From: Rhodoligotrophos defluvii
GTDB taxonomy: Bacteria > Pseudomonadota > Alphaproteobacteria > Rhizobiales > Im1
Assembly (NCBI RefSeq): GCF_005281615.1
Contig: NZ_SZZM01000009.1
Location: forward strand, 1-64,000
Reading direction: 5' to 3'
DNA length: 64,000 nt
This document shows positions 47,519 to 58,932 of this stretch, in pieces. Numbering within the stretch: the first letter of the stretch is position 1; each line of letters starts with the position of its first letter. The translations under genes were made by a program, and so were the position numbers. Below the pieces are notes generated by a model that had not been told where the DNA came from, did no database searches, and was given only the letters and a program-made list of their open reading frames with translations.

Positions 47519-48784
47519 ATGTCGACCCCTTCCCAAACCGATCCGGCCCTGGGGCCGGAGGAATCGTCCACGGCTGCCGGCGAGCGGCTCCGTCGGGCAG
47601 GCGCTCTCGGCGGCTGGACCGTCCCGAAGCCGACAGCCCTCCTCGTCCTGGCTGACGGCACGGTCATCGAAGGGTTCGGCATCGGTGCTGAGGGCTCAGC
47701 GGTTGGCGAAGTATGCTTCAACACGGCCATCACCGGCTATCAGGAGATTCTCACCGATCCCTCCTATGCCGGCCAGATCATCGCTTTTACCTTTCCTCAT
47801 ATCGGCAATGTGGGGGCCAATGACGAGGATATCGAGACGGCCAATCTCGCGTCCTCCCATGTGCGCGGCTGCGTGCTGAAGACGGCGATCACCGAGCCTT
47901 CGAATTACCGGGCCCAGCGCCATTTCGACCATTGGCTCAAGGTGCGCGGCATCATCGGCATCAGCGGTGTCGACACCCGCGCGCTGACCGGCCTGATCCG
48001 CGACCGCGGCTTCGTCAATGCCGTGATCGCCCACAATGCCCGCGGCGCGTTCGACATCGATGCCTTGAAGCAGGAGGCGGCCGCGTGGCCCGGGCTCGAG
48101 GGCATGGACCTGGTGCCGGAGGTCTCGGCCACGCAGCGCTACGACTGGGACGAGACCCTCTGGCAGTGGCCCGAGGGCTTCGGCCGCCAGGAACAACCGC
48201 GCTACCACGTCGTTGCGGTCGACTACGGGCTGAAACGCAATATTCTGCGCTGCCTCGCGAGCCAGGGGTGCAAGGTCACGGTGGTGCCGGCCACCAGCGC
48301 CGCGGAAGACATCCTCGCCCTCGACCCCGACGGGGTCTTCCTCTCGAACGGCCCTGGCGATCCTGCCGCCACTGGCCAATATGCCGTCCCGGAGATCCGG
48401 AAGCTCATCTCGTCAGGCAAGCCGGTGTTCGGCATCTGCCTTGGCCACCAGATGCTGGCTTTGGCCGTCGGCGCGAAGACACGCAAGATGCACCAGGGCC
48501 ATCATGGCGCCAACCATCCGGTCAAGGATCACACCACCGGCAAGGTGGAGATCACCTCCATGAACCACGGCTTCACCGTGGATCGCGAGTCATTGCCGGA
48601 AGATGTTGAAGAGACTCACGTTTCCCTGTTCGACGGCACCAATTGCGGTATCGCCCTGAAGGACAAGCCGGTGTTTTCGGTGCAATACCATCCCGAGGCC
48701 TCCCCGGGGCCGCAGGACAGTCACTACCTCTTCAAGCGCTTCATCGACCTGATCGAGCGCAAGAAGCAGGGTGATACGACGTAA
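47519..48784 (+). CDS. carA: Carbamoyl-phosphate synthase small subunit
   Basis: Glutaminase subunit feeding ammonia to CarB for arginine and pyrimidine synthesis. 421 residues; the N-terminal CPSase domain (ALLVLADGTVIEGFGIG, CFNTAITGYQEILTDPSY, NVGANDEDIE) is followed by a class I amidotransferase domain with nucleophile Cys in GICLGHQM and the His-Glu pair in QYHPEASPGP. The ATG at 47519 follows GAGGGAGA. About 30 extra residues precede the usual start of the CPSase domain. It diverges from yqeY; the 47308-47518 gap holds both promoters. Confidence 0.96.
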   Translation: MSTPSQTDPALGPEESSTAAGERLRRAGALGGWTVPKPTALLVLADGTVIEGFGIGAEGSAVGEVCFNTAITGYQEILTDPSYAGQIIAFTFPHIGNVGANDEDIETANLASSHVRGCVLKTAITEPSNYRAQRHFDHWLKVRGIIGISGVDTRALTGLIRDRGFVNAVIAHNARGAFDIDALKQEAAAWPGLEGMDLVPEVSATQRYDWDETLWQWPEGFGRQEQPRYHVVAVDYGLKRNILRCLASQGCKVTVVPATSAAEDILALDPDGVFLSNGPGDPAATGQYAVPEIRKLISSGKPVFGICLGHQMLALAVGAKTRKMHQGHHGANHPVKDHTTGKVEITSMNHGFTVDRESLPEDVEETHVSLFDGTNCGIALKDKPVFSVQYHPEASPGPQDSHYLFKRFIDLIERKKQGDTT

Positions 48785-48869
48785 CCGTTTTCGGCAGGGC
48801 TTCTCCCTCGAAGCTGACCTTCACCGAACCGGCCTGCGGGAACCTTCGCGGAATCAATCTCGCAAGATT

Positions 48870-49406
48870 TCAGTGCATCGCATTGAAATCGCTTGGCTGC
48901 GGTCCGGCATGAGATGCCGGCTCAACGCCGAAATGATTTCCTCCAGCCTCTCCCCAATACCGGTCGGCGGCCTCGTAGCCGATCATTTCCAAATGCACCA
49001 ACCCTCGGTCCACGTGCTGTCGCAGCTCGGTTGCGAGGGCGTTGACGCGCTCGATCCAACCAGGCGCCCGATTATGCAGTTCGAGGTTCAGGGCATCGGC
49101 CAAGCCCAAACCTGCTTGCTTGATATTCCATATCTGGTTCAGCAGATGTGAGTTTGGGTCAGCATCATGGATGCTGTTGCCCAGATAGATTGCCGGCTTT
49201 GACCAGTGGCGTTTGAACTCACTTATCTCATTCGACAGATAGCTGAGATCTGAAGGTCTCAACGGGCCCGCAATTCGAGCGATGTCTTGATCTCTGAGCA
49301 GGCCGATGGCGTCCACGCCCGTCTCAATTCCAAACACGCTACCGTCAACAAACTTCCTGAACTCTCCCAAATCTTTTGAAAAATTTTCTATAAATCCAGA
49401 AGGCAT
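48870..49406 (-). CDS. Unknown protein with C-terminal DF..MH domain (B)
   Basis: 178 residues, soluble, family not recognised. The ATG at 49406 has GGGAG seven bases upstream; the ATG at 49424 lacks a ribosome site. The last ~40 residues (from HLEMIGYEAADRYW to SDFNAMH) match the C-terminus of the protein at 46198-46737, and the lengths are nearly equal. The codons for the shared end differ at silent sites, so this is not a recent copy. AT-rich upstream DNA and insertion between carA and carB suggest transfer. No signal peptide. Confidence 0.7.
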   Translation of the reverse strand: MPSGFIENFSKDLGEFRKFVDGSVFGIETGVDAIGLLRDQDIARIAGPLRPSDLSYLSNEISEFKRHWSKPAIYLGNSIHDADPNSHLLNQIWNIKQAGLGLADALNLELHNRAPGWIERVNALATELRQHVDRGLVHLEMIGYEAADRYWGEAGGNHFGVEPASHAGPQPSDFNAMH

Positions 49407-49443
49407 TTTAAGTCTCCCAAGCATATAAAAATAAACACGTTGG

Positions 49444-49472
49444 CTAATATAGAAAATATACTCTTACTTCAA
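49444..49472 (-). promoter_or_regulatory. Candidate sigma70 promoter of the DF..MH gene (B)
   Basis: On the minus strand, TTGAAG (49472-49467) and TATTAG (49449-49444) are 17 bp apart within an AT-rich patch. Transcription would start near 49437, about 31 nt before the ATG at 49406. The rest of 49473-49877 shows no convincing gene. Confidence 0.5.
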
Positions 49473-49877
49473 CCCCGCCGGTACTCTATACACGGGGAGA
49501 CACGCCAATCCTCACAGGCGTGCTCACGCGGGTTGGATTCACTCAATGACGATCTCCTTCAGGGTAAGCCTAGGGCCTCCATGGACCGAACCGTGGGCCC
49601 GCGTGCACGGGCCGCCTCCGATTCGCCCGTCTCGGGCCAAGTCAAGCGAAATCTCGTAAACGTGAGCAATTTTAGGGAACCGCTTCCAGATCGTCCACGT
49701 TCTGGGATTGAACAGCAAACCGGAAGCACAGGACGACGCGCTGCGAGAAGTCCTTGGTTTCCAAATGATGAACGCAAAATGAACGCACTATTCAGGCCAG
49801 GTTCCTCGAAGGCGTTTTACTTCTCCGCAATCTGAGCGGATAAGAGAGAGATACCGCCGAGGTGCGGGAGCAAGAAC

Positions 49878-50108
49878 ATGACGGGACGTTTTATCATGGC
49901 AATGCTGGTCGCTGCGGGGCTGGTTAGCGGCCTGGCAACGGCGGTGACACCGTCGGCGGTCGAATCTGCTCAGCCGAAGATCGCTGCGAGCCCAGTGGCA
50001 TCGGCTCACTCGGGCCGCAATGTCACGGCCATCAAGAATCAAGCATGGCCCCCGGCCGCAATGATCACGGTCGAGCCCTGCGCGATCGCGGAATGCCGCG
50101 ACGCCTAA
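49878..50108 (+). CDS. Small secreted protein, unknown
   Basis: 76 residues with a signal peptide (about 1-30: MTGRFIMAMLVAAGLVSGLATA). The mature part is short, with two Cys near the end (EPCAIAECRDA) that could form a disulfide. The ATG at 49878 follows GGGAG. A strong hairpin terminator lies 18 bp downstream, which supports a real transcription unit. Confidence 0.6.
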   Translation: MTGRFIMAMLVAAGLVSGLATAVTPSAVESAQPKIAASPVASAHSGRNVTAIKNQAWPPAAMITVEPCAIAECRDA

Positions 50109-50126
50109 AGCAGCAGTTTCCTTGCT

Positions 50127-50158
50127 AGCCCGCCAGATCCGTTTTGATCTGGCGGGCT
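50127..50158. terminator. Strong hairpin terminator after the small secreted protein gene
   Basis: A perfect 13-bp stem (AGCCCGCCAGATC at 50127-50139, GATCTGGCGGGCT at 50146-50158) with loop CGTTTT. The following T-run is weak (CGACTTGTTT). It stands between convergent genes and may serve both strands. Confidence 0.7.
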
Positions 50159-50177
50159 CGACTTGTTTAGCCCGCCG

Positions 50178-50837
50178 TTAGTAGATTCCCGGCACCAGCC
50201 GCCACGTCCGGCGGCTATAGGCGTCGTATTCGGCACCGAACTCATGCCGCAGGAAGCGTTCTTCCGCATTCATCCGCGCAACCAGCGGCACCAGCGTGAG
50301 CACCGCCAGCAGACCCCCCACCCCGGACCGGAACGCCAGCGCCCAGCCCAGAAGGTTGAGCAGCAGCCCGAGATAGCTGGGATGCCGTATGCGGCCATAA
50401 ATCCCGGTGGTGACCAGCTCGTGGCCGGGCTGAATGGCAACGAGGCCGCTGAACCTGCGCCCCAGCACATAGACCGGCCACAGCCGTAACACGCCGCCCA
50501 CCGCGAAGATCGCTACACCCAGCCAGCGCACCGCCTCTCCATCGATCGTCCAGAAGTCCTTGCGGTCGGTATAGGCCGGCAGGAATGCCGACAGGAGCCC
50601 GATCACCGCAAAGGCCACCAACACCCAGCGATTGGACCGGTCTTCCCGCTCGCCCGGGCTCAGATTGCCTTCGCTGAACAGCGCCGCCACCGTGAGCAGC
50701 ACCGTCACGATGGCCAGCGCCGTCAACGCCGGTTCTCCGAAAAACGCTGCAATCCCGCCGCGGCCGAGCACAGCCAGCGCGAGGTAGGCAAGCGTCCCCA
50801 AGATCGCGAACAGTGCATATCTGGGTTCCGGCGGCAT
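50178..50837 (-). CDS. Isoprenylcysteine-carboxyl-methyltransferase-like membrane protein
   Basis: 219 residues with about six membrane segments. The C-terminal SAM-binding signature of the ICMT/PEMT family is complete: GIYGRIRHPSYLGLLLNLLGWAL, then NAEERFLRHEFGAEYDAYSRRTWRLVP. In bacteria such enzymes methylate lipids or small molecules, and the acceptor is unknown. The ATG at 50837 has GGAGG upstream at good spacing; the ATG at 50849 is an alternative. Convergent with the small secreted protein gene. Confidence 0.8.
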   Translation of the reverse strand: MPPEPRYALFAILGTLAYLALAVLGRGGIAAFFGEPALTALAIVTVLLTVAALFSEGNLSPGEREDRSNRWVLVAFAVIGLLSAFLPAYTDRKDFWTIDGEAVRWLGVAIFAVGGVLRLWPVYVLGRRFSGLVAIQPGHELVTTGIYGRIRHPSYLGLLLNLLGWALAFRSGVGGLLAVLTLVPLVARMNAEERFLRHEFGAEYDAYSRRTWRLVPGIY

Positions 50838-50946
50838 CGGTTCCTCCATGCCCTGGATCCTAAATGGTTGATGAATGCGCCATTCAGCAACAGTTGCAAC
50901 AGCGCTCGCCAATGTGCTCGCAGGGGGCAAGGAGAGAGAGCCTATC

Positions 50947-51033
50947 ATGGGTACACTGGTCACAATGGCGATCTGGTCTTTGGTGGCCGTCGTCCTCATC
51001 TCGGCGATGGCGATCGCCGGCCTCCCCGGCTGA
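50947..51033 (+). CDS. Possible 28-residue membrane micro-protein
   Basis: An ATG at 50947 with AAGGAGAGAGAG upstream opens a 28-codon frame encoding one hydrophobic helix (LVTMAIWSLVAVVLISAMAI) ending AGLPG. It lies 108 bp upstream of carB. The ribosome site and single-TM composition are suggestive, but a frame this short may arise by chance. The remainder of 50838-51141 holds the divergent promoters. Confidence 0.35.
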   Translation: MGTLVTMAIWSLVAVVLISAMAIAGLPG

Positions 51034-51141
51034 CCCGACGAAAGGCCATTCCGGGGCGGCAGCGGAGATTCAAAACTGGTCAGGTCCGGATCGATGGTGT
51101 AGGAAGCGCGCGACTTTCGCCGACAAGGGCGCCCCAGCCGC

Positions 51142-54411
<3,270 letters not shown>

Positions 54412-54437
54412 GGCGGGCTGGAGAGCATATTGCGTCG

Positions 54438-54457
54438 CTATGCGAATTTGCGCATAG
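54438..54457. promoter_or_regulatory. Palindrome upstream of greA
   Basis: CTATGCG (54438-54444) and CGCATAG (54451-54457) are perfect 7-bp arms around AATTTG, about 100 bp before greA. It may be an operator or a short hairpin after carB; there is no T-tract. TGCGCATAG recurs at about 58603-58611, upstream of the candidate sRNA. Confidence 0.35.
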
Positions 54458-54555
54458 TCGCTGCATAAGCTCCTCATTTCCTCAAATGCAATGATTGAGA
54501 AGCTGGGTGCCGGCGATGTCGCACCAGATGGGTTCGAACTGACGGACGGATGACG

Positions 54556-55035
54556 ATGGAAAAGGTTCCAATGACTGCGAGCGGCCATGTAGCTCTGCTT
54601 GACGAGATCAAGCATCTCAAGACGGTAGAGCGCCCGCGCATCATCCAAGCCATTCAGGAAGCACGCGCCCACGGCGATCTTTCGGAGAACGCCGAATATC
54701 ATGCGGCCAAGGAACAGCAGAGCTATATGGAGGCCCGCGTCGCCGAGCTGGAAGACAAGCTGTCCCGCGCTGAGGTCATAGATGTCAGCAAGCTGTCCGG
54801 CGATACCGTCAAGTTCGGCGCCACCGTGACGCTTGTCGACGAGGACACCGATGAGGAGGCGGCCTATCAGATCGTGGGGGATTTCGAGGCCGACGTGAAG
54901 CAGGGGAAGATCTCGATCTCCTCGCCCATCGCCCGTGCGCTCATCGGCAAGAGCGTCGGCGACACCGTCGAGGTCAACACGCCGGGGGGCGGCAAGTCCT
55001 ACGAGATCCTCAAGATCAGCTTTCAGAATACCTGA
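54556..55035 (+). CDS. greA: Transcription elongation factor GreA
   Basis: Rescues backtracked RNA polymerase by stimulating transcript cleavage. 159 residues: an N-terminal antiparallel coiled coil with the acidic tip in [18 protein letters not shown], then an FKBP-like C-terminal domain ([21 protein letters not shown]). The ATG at 54556 gives the usual MEKVPMT start; the ATG at 54550 is two codons upstream. Gene order greA-lrp-trxB-lysR is conserved in Rhizobiales. Confidence 0.96.
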   Translation: MEKVPMTASGHVALLDEIKHLKTVERPRIIQAIQEARAHGDLSENAEYHAAKEQQSYMEARVAELEDKLSRAEVIDVSKLSGDTVKFGATVTLVDEDTDEEAAYQIVGDFEADVKQGKISISSPIARALIGKSVGDTVEVNTPGGGKSYEILKISFQNT

Positions 55036-55344
55036 GGGATTCCGGCTGGCGCTGGGCCCATTGCGATGTCGGGTTTAGACGCGAGATAGCCGACCGCGCC
55101 GGCGATTTCGCGAGCCTTTTCACTCCGACATCAGCAATGCAAAAGCCTATGACATAGGCCACGACGGCAGCGTCATCCAATAGCACTGACGCCATCGACG
55201 CCCGTTCATGGTAGTAGGCGCACGAGTTGGTACTCAGGATCGGTGTCTCGGGCCTGCTTCCTGGCGACGAGGCATCCCGATCCCTATCAAAACACCCGTA
55301 TGTATCGAGAGTCGCCCTGGAGACGTTCATTCTTTCCGTTCTTG
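55036..55344. other. Intergenic region after greA, no feature supported
   Basis: About 310 bp. A minus-strand open frame (start near 55330) reads through it, but composition, lack of a ribosome site and lack of recognisable motifs speak against a gene. It could be a decayed gene. Confidence 0.4.
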
Positions 55345-55446
55345 GAGCATTTCGCGCGAAGTGGATTCCAGTTCACGTGAGAAAATGCGACCAGGCAAAG
55401 ACTCAGAGCGCTTCCGCGATTCGAAGAAAAGCGGAAACGCTCTGAG
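55345..55446. repeat. Dispersed Rhizobiales-type intergenic repeat, copy 2 with terminal hairpin
   Basis: Head GGAGCATTTCGCGCGAAGTG, then GATTCCAGTTCACGTGAGAA, matching copy 1 at 35798-35880. It ends in a 16-bp hairpin with one mismatch: CTCAGAGCGCTTCCGC (55402-55417) and GCGGAAACGCTCTGAG (55431-55446), loop 13 nt. Probably the intact form of the element. Confidence 0.75.
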
Positions 55447-55466
55447 TTCGCGAGGACGCCGCCTGC

Positions 55467-55670
55467 TTAGAGCAAGATGTCGGCGTTCCAGGCCACCTCG
55501 GCCGCAAGCGACGCACCCGCGTCAGCGAACTGCGTCAGCGTTGTACCTGCCTCGGCCAGTTGAGCGTCGGCATCCCGCTTCTCCCGGGGCAGCGCGGCGC
55601 TGCGGCAGTCGTCGCATCCCGAGGAAACCGGGAAGACGGCTGAGCGGCTGTCATCGTCGAATAGATACAT
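55467..55670 (-). CDS. Possible small Cys-containing protein
   Basis: 67-residue frame from the ATG at 55670 with GGAG at 6-bp spacing. It has one CxxC (SSGCDDCRSA) near residues 18-21 and an Ala-rich C-terminus. No signal peptide or known family. It sits between the repeat and the lrp gene. The ribosome site supports it modestly. Confidence 0.4.
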   Translation of the reverse strand: MYLFDDDSRSAVFPVSSGCDDCRSAALPREKRDADAQLAEAGTTLTQFADAGASLAAEVAWNADILL

Positions 55671-55818
55671 GACCAACTCCAATGGCTAGTGTGGGTAAGG
55701 CCCCGCGACCGCTTCACTCTAATCGCGGGCAGCAAGGCCAATCCTCCACCTATACGTGCGTAAAATATGGCGCAATCGGAACGTTTTTCCGCTGGGAGCT
55801 TTGCCGTCGTGGACTGGC

Positions 55819-56292
55819 TCAGGCCGTGTCGATCGGAAGGCCAGGCTCGTATTTCGAAACCCCGAGCACGAGTCGCGTTTTCACGCTGGCCACATTGGGC
55901 AATGCGGTGAGCTCGCTGATGAAATGCTGGACCTCGTTGATGTCCCGCGCCACGCATTTCAGCAGGAAATCGCTTTCGCCGGTCACCATATAAGCTTCAC
56001 GCACCAGGGGCTTCGCCAGCATGTGGTTTCCGAAGGCATGAAGATCCGCCTCCGCTTGGCTATGCAGGCCAACCGTCGCGAACATGGTCACCTCGAAGCC
56101 GAGTTCGCTGCCCGACAGCAGGGCGGTATAGCCCTTGATCAGCCCGGCCTCCTCCAAGGCCCGCACCCGCCTGAGGCAGGGCGGGGCCGAAATGCCGGCG
56201 CGCCGAGCCAGCTCGACATTGGTGATACGGGCATTCCTTTGCAACTCGCGCAGGATGACGCGATCAACTCTGTCGAGCTTTATGCGGCGCAT
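55819..56292 (-). CDS. Lrp/AsnC-family transcriptional regulator
   Basis: 157 residues. N-terminal AsnC-type helix-turn-helix (LDRVDRVILRELQRNARITNVELARRAGISAPPCLRRVRALEEAGLI, quoted in parts) and the C-terminal RAM ligand-binding domain (VTGESDFLLKCVARDINEVQHFI). ATG at 56292; further upstream only a TTG (56364) is in frame. It diverges from trxB, as in many Rhizobiales where this regulator sits between greA and trxB. Effector unknown, probably an amino acid. Confidence 0.9.
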   Translation of the reverse strand: MRRIKLDRVDRVILRELQRNARITNVELARRAGISAPPCLRRVRALEEAGLIKGYTALLSGSELGFEVTMFATVGLHSQAEADLHAFGNHMLAKPLVREAYMVTGESDFLLKCVARDINEVQHFISELTALPNVASVKTRLVLGVSKYEPGLPIDTA

Positions 56293-56444
56293 TCTATCAA
56301 CCGGCGATTCGCGAATTTGCCGAGCAGCACCATACAGGGGAAGCCGGTCGGCCGTCGCCTCCAATCTACGTCTGTCATAAGCCCGCCATGAGCCCCGCGT
56401 TTCCTGGCATGCTGGACAGGTCTGCCTTGTCAGCTTACATCTGA

Positions 56445-57434
<990 letters not shown>

Positions 57435-57449
57435 GTGCCCATCGTGACA

Positions 57450-58403
57450 ATGAACCGTACGCGACCGCATGAGCTGCACATGACCAGCGGCGAAGCCCCT
57501 GCTTCGCCACGGCCCATGGATTGGGACAAGCTGCGCATCTTCCACGCCGTCGCCGATGCGGGCAGCTTTACCCATGCTGGACGAGATCTCGGCCTGTCGC
57601 AATCGGCCGTCAGCCGCCAGATCAGCGCGCTCGAGGCGGATCTGCGCGTCCCGCTGTTCCACCGCCATGCGCGCGGCCTCATTCTCACCGAGCAGGGCGA
57701 GTTGCTCTACCGCACCGCCCACGAGGTGTTCACCAAGCTGGCAACGGCCCAGACCCGGCTGATGGATTCGAAGGACAAGCCGTCCGGCCACTTGCGCCTC
57801 ACCACCACCGTCGGCCTTGGCTCCGTCTGGCTGACGCCGCGCATCGGCGAGTTCATGGAGCTCTACCCGGAAATCAGCGTGGAGCTGATGCTGGACGACC
57901 GCGAGCTCGATCTTGGCATGCGAGAAGCCGATATCGCCGTGCGCATGCGCCGCCCGGTGCAGCCCGATCTGATTCAGCGTAAGCTATTCACCGTTCACTA
58001 TCATCTCTATGCGTCGCAGGAATATGTGCGCCGCCATGGTGCACCGCGAACAGTGAGCGAGCTCGATGACCACGTCATCCTCGCTTTCGGCCAGGCACCC
58101 ACCTATCTCGCGAACGTCAACTGGCTCGAGCACGCTGGCCGTCCGCCCGGGAGTCCGCGAGCCGCAACCCTGCGAATCAACAACGTCTATGGGCTGAGAA
58201 GAGCGGTCGAGGCTGGCGTGGGCATAGCCTCGCTGCCGGACTACGTGGTGGGCCGCGACAACAGCCTGGTGCAGGTTCTCCCAGAGGCTGAAGTGCCGGA
58301 ATTCGACACTTATCTCGTGTACCCGGAAGAGCTGAAGACCTCCAAGCGCGTGGCCGTTTTTCGCGATTTCATGGTCGCCAAATCCAAGGAATGGCAGTTC
58401 TGA
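57450..58403 (+). CDS. LysR-family regulator, LsrB/VtlR-like
   Basis: 317 residues from the ATG at 57450 (a GTG at 57435 directly after the trxB stop and a Met at 57516 are alternatives). N-terminal winged HTH (LRIFHAVADAGSFTHAGRDLGLSQSAVSRQISALE, in parts) and a LysR substrate-binding domain. Its place right after trxB is that of LsrB in Sinorhizobium and VtlR in Brucella, regulators of envelope functions and of AbcR-type sRNAs. No Cys is present, so the thiol-based sensing reported for some LsrB proteins cannot operate here. Confidence 0.88.
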   Translation: MNRTRPHELHMTSGEAPASPRPMDWDKLRIFHAVADAGSFTHAGRDLGLSQSAVSRQISALEADLRVPLFHRHARGLILTEQGELLYRTAHEVFTKLATAQTRLMDSKDKPSGHLRLTTTVGLGSVWLTPRIGEFMELYPEISVELMLDDRELDLGMREADIAVRMRRPVQPDLIQRKLFTVHYHLYASQEYVRRHGAPRTVSELDDHVILAFGQAPTYLANVNWLEHAGRPPGSPRAATLRINNVYGLRRAVEAGVGIASLPDYVVGRDNSLVQVLPEAEVPEFDTYLVYPEELKTSKRVAVFRDFMVAKSKEWQF

Positions 58404-58569
58404 CCGTTCATTTTGTCTGCACAATTTGCCGCTATACTCTTCACCCCATTGGGGATGGCCGCTGCTGAGTGGCTGTCGGCTACAGAGATGGCCTGCGCGG
58501 ATTTCGGGTGCTTATGGCCGCCTCTAGGCCATGTGCAATGCAGCAAAGCTCACCAGAGGAAGCTTACGT

Positions 58570-58590
58570 TTACGTCAATTTTGCGTAAAG
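58570..58590. promoter_or_regulatory. Palindrome upstream of the candidate sRNA, possible LysR site
   Basis: TTTACG (58570-58575) and CGTAAA (58585-58590) flank nine bases in an AT-rich patch. Interrupted dyads of this kind suit LysR-type regulators. It lies about 80-100 bp before the first sRNA hairpin, a sensible activator distance. Confidence 0.4.
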
Positions 58591-58673
58591 AGCCCTGCGG
58601 TCTGCGCATAGCTCCCATGTTTAAGCGCTGCTTGTTAATCGGGCAGGAATTGAGCAAATTGTTATCACGCGAT

Positions 58674-58820
58674 CGATGAGAGCGCGTGAAGCGGAAGTTA
58701 CTCCCTCCCCTTACTTTCCGCTTTGCTGGTCAACCGTTCCCCTCACCCCAGGTTGTCCAGCTTGCCCTGGCTAGGGCAAAGAGGAACTTGAGCCGGATCT
58801 TAACCAGATCCGGCTTTTTT
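58674..58820 (+). ncRNA. Candidate Hfq-type trans-acting sRNA with anti-Shine-Dalgarno loops (AbcR/alpha-r-like)
   Basis: No credible protein is encoded between the LysR gene and the EF-G-like gene. The plus strand can fold into four hairpins. HP1 (arms 58689-58698 and 58713-58723, one bulge) has loop TACTCCCTCCCCTT. HP2 (58726-58735 and 58751-58760, one mismatch) has loop GTTCCCCTCACCCCA. HP3 (58762-58768 and 58773-58779) has loop GGCT. The terminator hairpin follows. Two stems exposing CU-rich anti-SD loops are the hallmark of alphaproteobacterial sRNAs such as AbcR and alpha-r14. The 5' end is estimated from a TATCAC at 58663-58668. Confidence 0.6.
58791..58820 (+). terminator. Rho-independent terminator of the candidate sRNA
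   Basis: A perfect 10-bp stem (AGCCGGATCT at 58791-58800, AGATCCGGCT at 58806-58815), loop TAACC, followed by five further Ts and a CTTCT tail. It is oriented for plus-strand transcripts only, 388 bp after the LysR stop, too far to belong simply to that gene. Confidence 0.9.
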
Positions 58821-58932
58821 CTTCTCCGGAAGAGGACGGCTGCGCCTGGTGGGAGAGCGCCGCCGGTGCCTGCCCGGAAAATGGGCACGGGTCTCCGGCG
58901 GCCGGACTCCATCCACGACAAAGGCGCAATGC

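Noticed and set aside
49440-49835. 131-codon plus-strand frame after the DF..MH gene B
   Set aside because: TTG start, no ribosome site, composition unlike a protein, and it overlaps the minus-strand promoter.
55016-55330. 104-codon minus-strand frame after greA
   Set aside because: No ribosome site or motif; overlaps the end of greA. Could be a relic, but not supportable.
58413-58679. 88-codon plus-strand frame after the LysR gene
   Set aside because: Poor start and no motif; the region reads better as sRNA promoter and operator.
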